DNA of 64,000 nt, taken from assembly GCA_963663375.1 (NCBI GenBank), contig OY760195.1:2604001-2668000 (forward strand), given 5' to 3'. The stretch comes from JAYREN01 sp963663375 (GTDB lineage Bacteria; Acidobacteriota; Holophagae; Holophagales; Holophagaceae). Below, one piece after another: positions 63,304 through 64,000 of this stretch. Below the pieces are notes generated by a model. The model had not been told where the DNA came from, did no database searches, and saw only the letters and a program-made list of their open reading frames with translations. Each line of letters opens with the position of its first letter. The stretch's first letter is position 1. A program made the position numbers and the translations under genes.

Positions 63304-64000
63304 CTACAGGGCTTTTTTCAGGGCTTCCAGGGCCGCGGGAATACCCGTGGGGCGGGTGCCGCCGCCCTGGGCGAGATCCTTCTTGCCGCCGCCCCGGCCC
63401 TCGACATGGGGAGCCATGGCCTTGAGAAGCGCTCCGGCATCGGCCCGGTCCTGGAGATCGGCGGAAACCGAGACCAGCAGGGCGACCTTATCCTCGGCGG
63501 CCTTGGAGGCCAGAGCGATGACGGCGCTGCGGTGGCGGGTGCGCACCTGATCCATCATTTCGCGGAGGGCCGAAGCCTCGAGTCCCTCCACGGCGACGGT
63601 GATCAGGGGAAGCCCCTTCACATCTTCGACCTGTTCTCCCGCACCACCGCCCGCGGCGGCCTTGAGCTTGGCCTCCTTCAGTTCCCGTTCCAGCTGTTGG
63701 ATGCGGGCATCCTTGGCGCCGATCAGGCTGGGCAGGGATTCGCGGGTCGAGTTGGCCTGGCGAGAGAGGGTCGTGAGCAGGGCCTCATCGTCCTGCAACC
63801 GCGCCAGGGCCGCCATGCCCGCCACGGCCTCCAGCCGCCGCACGCCCGAGGCCACGGCCCCTTCAGACACGATCTTGATGGCGCCGATCTCGCCCGTGCT
63901 GGCCACGTGGGTGCCACCGCAGAGTTCCTGACTGAAGCCGGGAACGGCCACCACGCGCACCTGTTCCCCGTATTTTTCCCCGAAGAGGGCCATGGCGCCA
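63304..64000 (-). CDS. alaS: Alanyl-tRNA synthetase, C-terminal part (cut by window edge)
   Basis: The frame is open to the window edge and encodes GAMALFGEKYGEQVRVVAVP at the edge, then FSQELCGGTHVASTGEIGAI, the editing-site Cys of the AlaRS second additional domain. The end has the C-Ala domain with GGGKKDLAQGGG. The catalytic N-terminal half is outside the window. It lies 20 bp upstream of the histidine kinase gene on the same strand. Confidence 0.93.
   Translation of the reverse strand, partial: GAMALFGEKYGEQVRVVAVPGFSQELCGGTHVASTGEIGAIKIVSEGAVASGVRRLEAVAGMAALARLQDDEALLTTLSRQANSTRESLPSLIGAKDARIQQLERELKEAKLKAAAGGGAGEQVEDVKGLPLITVAVEGLEASALREMMDQVRTRHRSAVIALASKAAEDKVALLVSVSADLQDRADAGALLKAMAPHVEGRGGGKKDLAQGGGTRPTGIPAALEALKKAL

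Noticed and set aside
61442..63550. A 702-aa frame opposite the histidine kinase
   Set aside because: It runs antisense to intact HisKA/HATPase/REC domains and spans into alaS.

Overview
The window is GC-rich chromosomal DNA from a Gram-negative bacterium. The 16S rRNA gene and the housekeeping gene content point to Acidobacteriota, class Holophagae, in the Geothrix/Holophaga neighbourhood. This placement rests on recognising signature stretches of the 16S gene, not on a database search. The cell appears to have an LPS-type envelope (heptose kinase, RND pumps), type IV pili (pilB, pilT, pilC), an ETF-linked respiratory input, and a full set of translation genes.

Layout. 1-5.6 kb, mostly minus strand: a HEAT-like fragment, a degenerate adenylation-domain protein, a PKS/NRPS-type methyltransferase, prs, murA, a short signal peptidase I and a QueD-like pseudoenzyme. 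5.6-8.6 kb, plus: ETF-quinone oxidoreductase, a Trm112-like protein and heptose-phosphate kinase. 8.6-15.1 kb: a secreted small protein and a zinc-ribbon protein (minus), tmk-holB (plus), then a GGDEF protein and a 658-aa protein of unknown function (minus). 15.2-19.6 kb, plus: pilB-pilT-pilC. 19.6-24.1 kb: an RsmB-like methyltransferase (minus), then hslO, a DUF374 acyltransferase, queC, queF and folK in a tight plus-strand run. 24.2-32.3 kb, minus: tricorn-like protease, S9 peptidase, C-terminal processing protease and gmk. 32.4-34.5 kb: tmRNA followed by a small Tn7-like element. 34.6-42.1 kb, plus: an MdtABC-like RND system. 42-46 kb: pssA, mnmG and galU. 46.3-51.7 kb: an rRNA operon in the order 16S, tRNA-Ala, tRNA-Ile, 23S, 5S. 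51.8-58.0 kb, plus: thrS-infC-rpmI-rplT-pheS-pheT. 58.1-64 kb: zapB-like, zapA, a 6S RNA candidate, rny, a DUF486 protein, then a hybrid histidine kinase and the alaS 3' end on minus.

The main discovery is a 1,623-bp element at 32,860-34,482, inserted in the terminator just downstream of the tmRNA gene. It has 26-bp imperfect terminal inverted repeats beginning TGTGTCGT, a perfect 5-bp target duplication (GTTTT), arrays of a CGACA-N2-3-TATG-type motif at both ends like TnsB sites, and a single gene for a TnsA-like endonuclease whose expected catalytic lysine is arginine. Its left third carries three near-perfect palindromes, two of which have covarying arms. It looks like a non-autonomous, internally deleted Tn7-like element.

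Other notable structure: a dispersed extragenic palindromic repeat that starts at or within about 10 bp of three stop codons (murA, holB, pheT); a 38-bp copy of the mnmG start placed 154 bp upstream of the gene; a short, very AT-rich patch inside pilC; a PheT that lacks the N-terminal tRNA-binding domain; and a QueD homologue stripped of its active site although queC and queF lie nearby.
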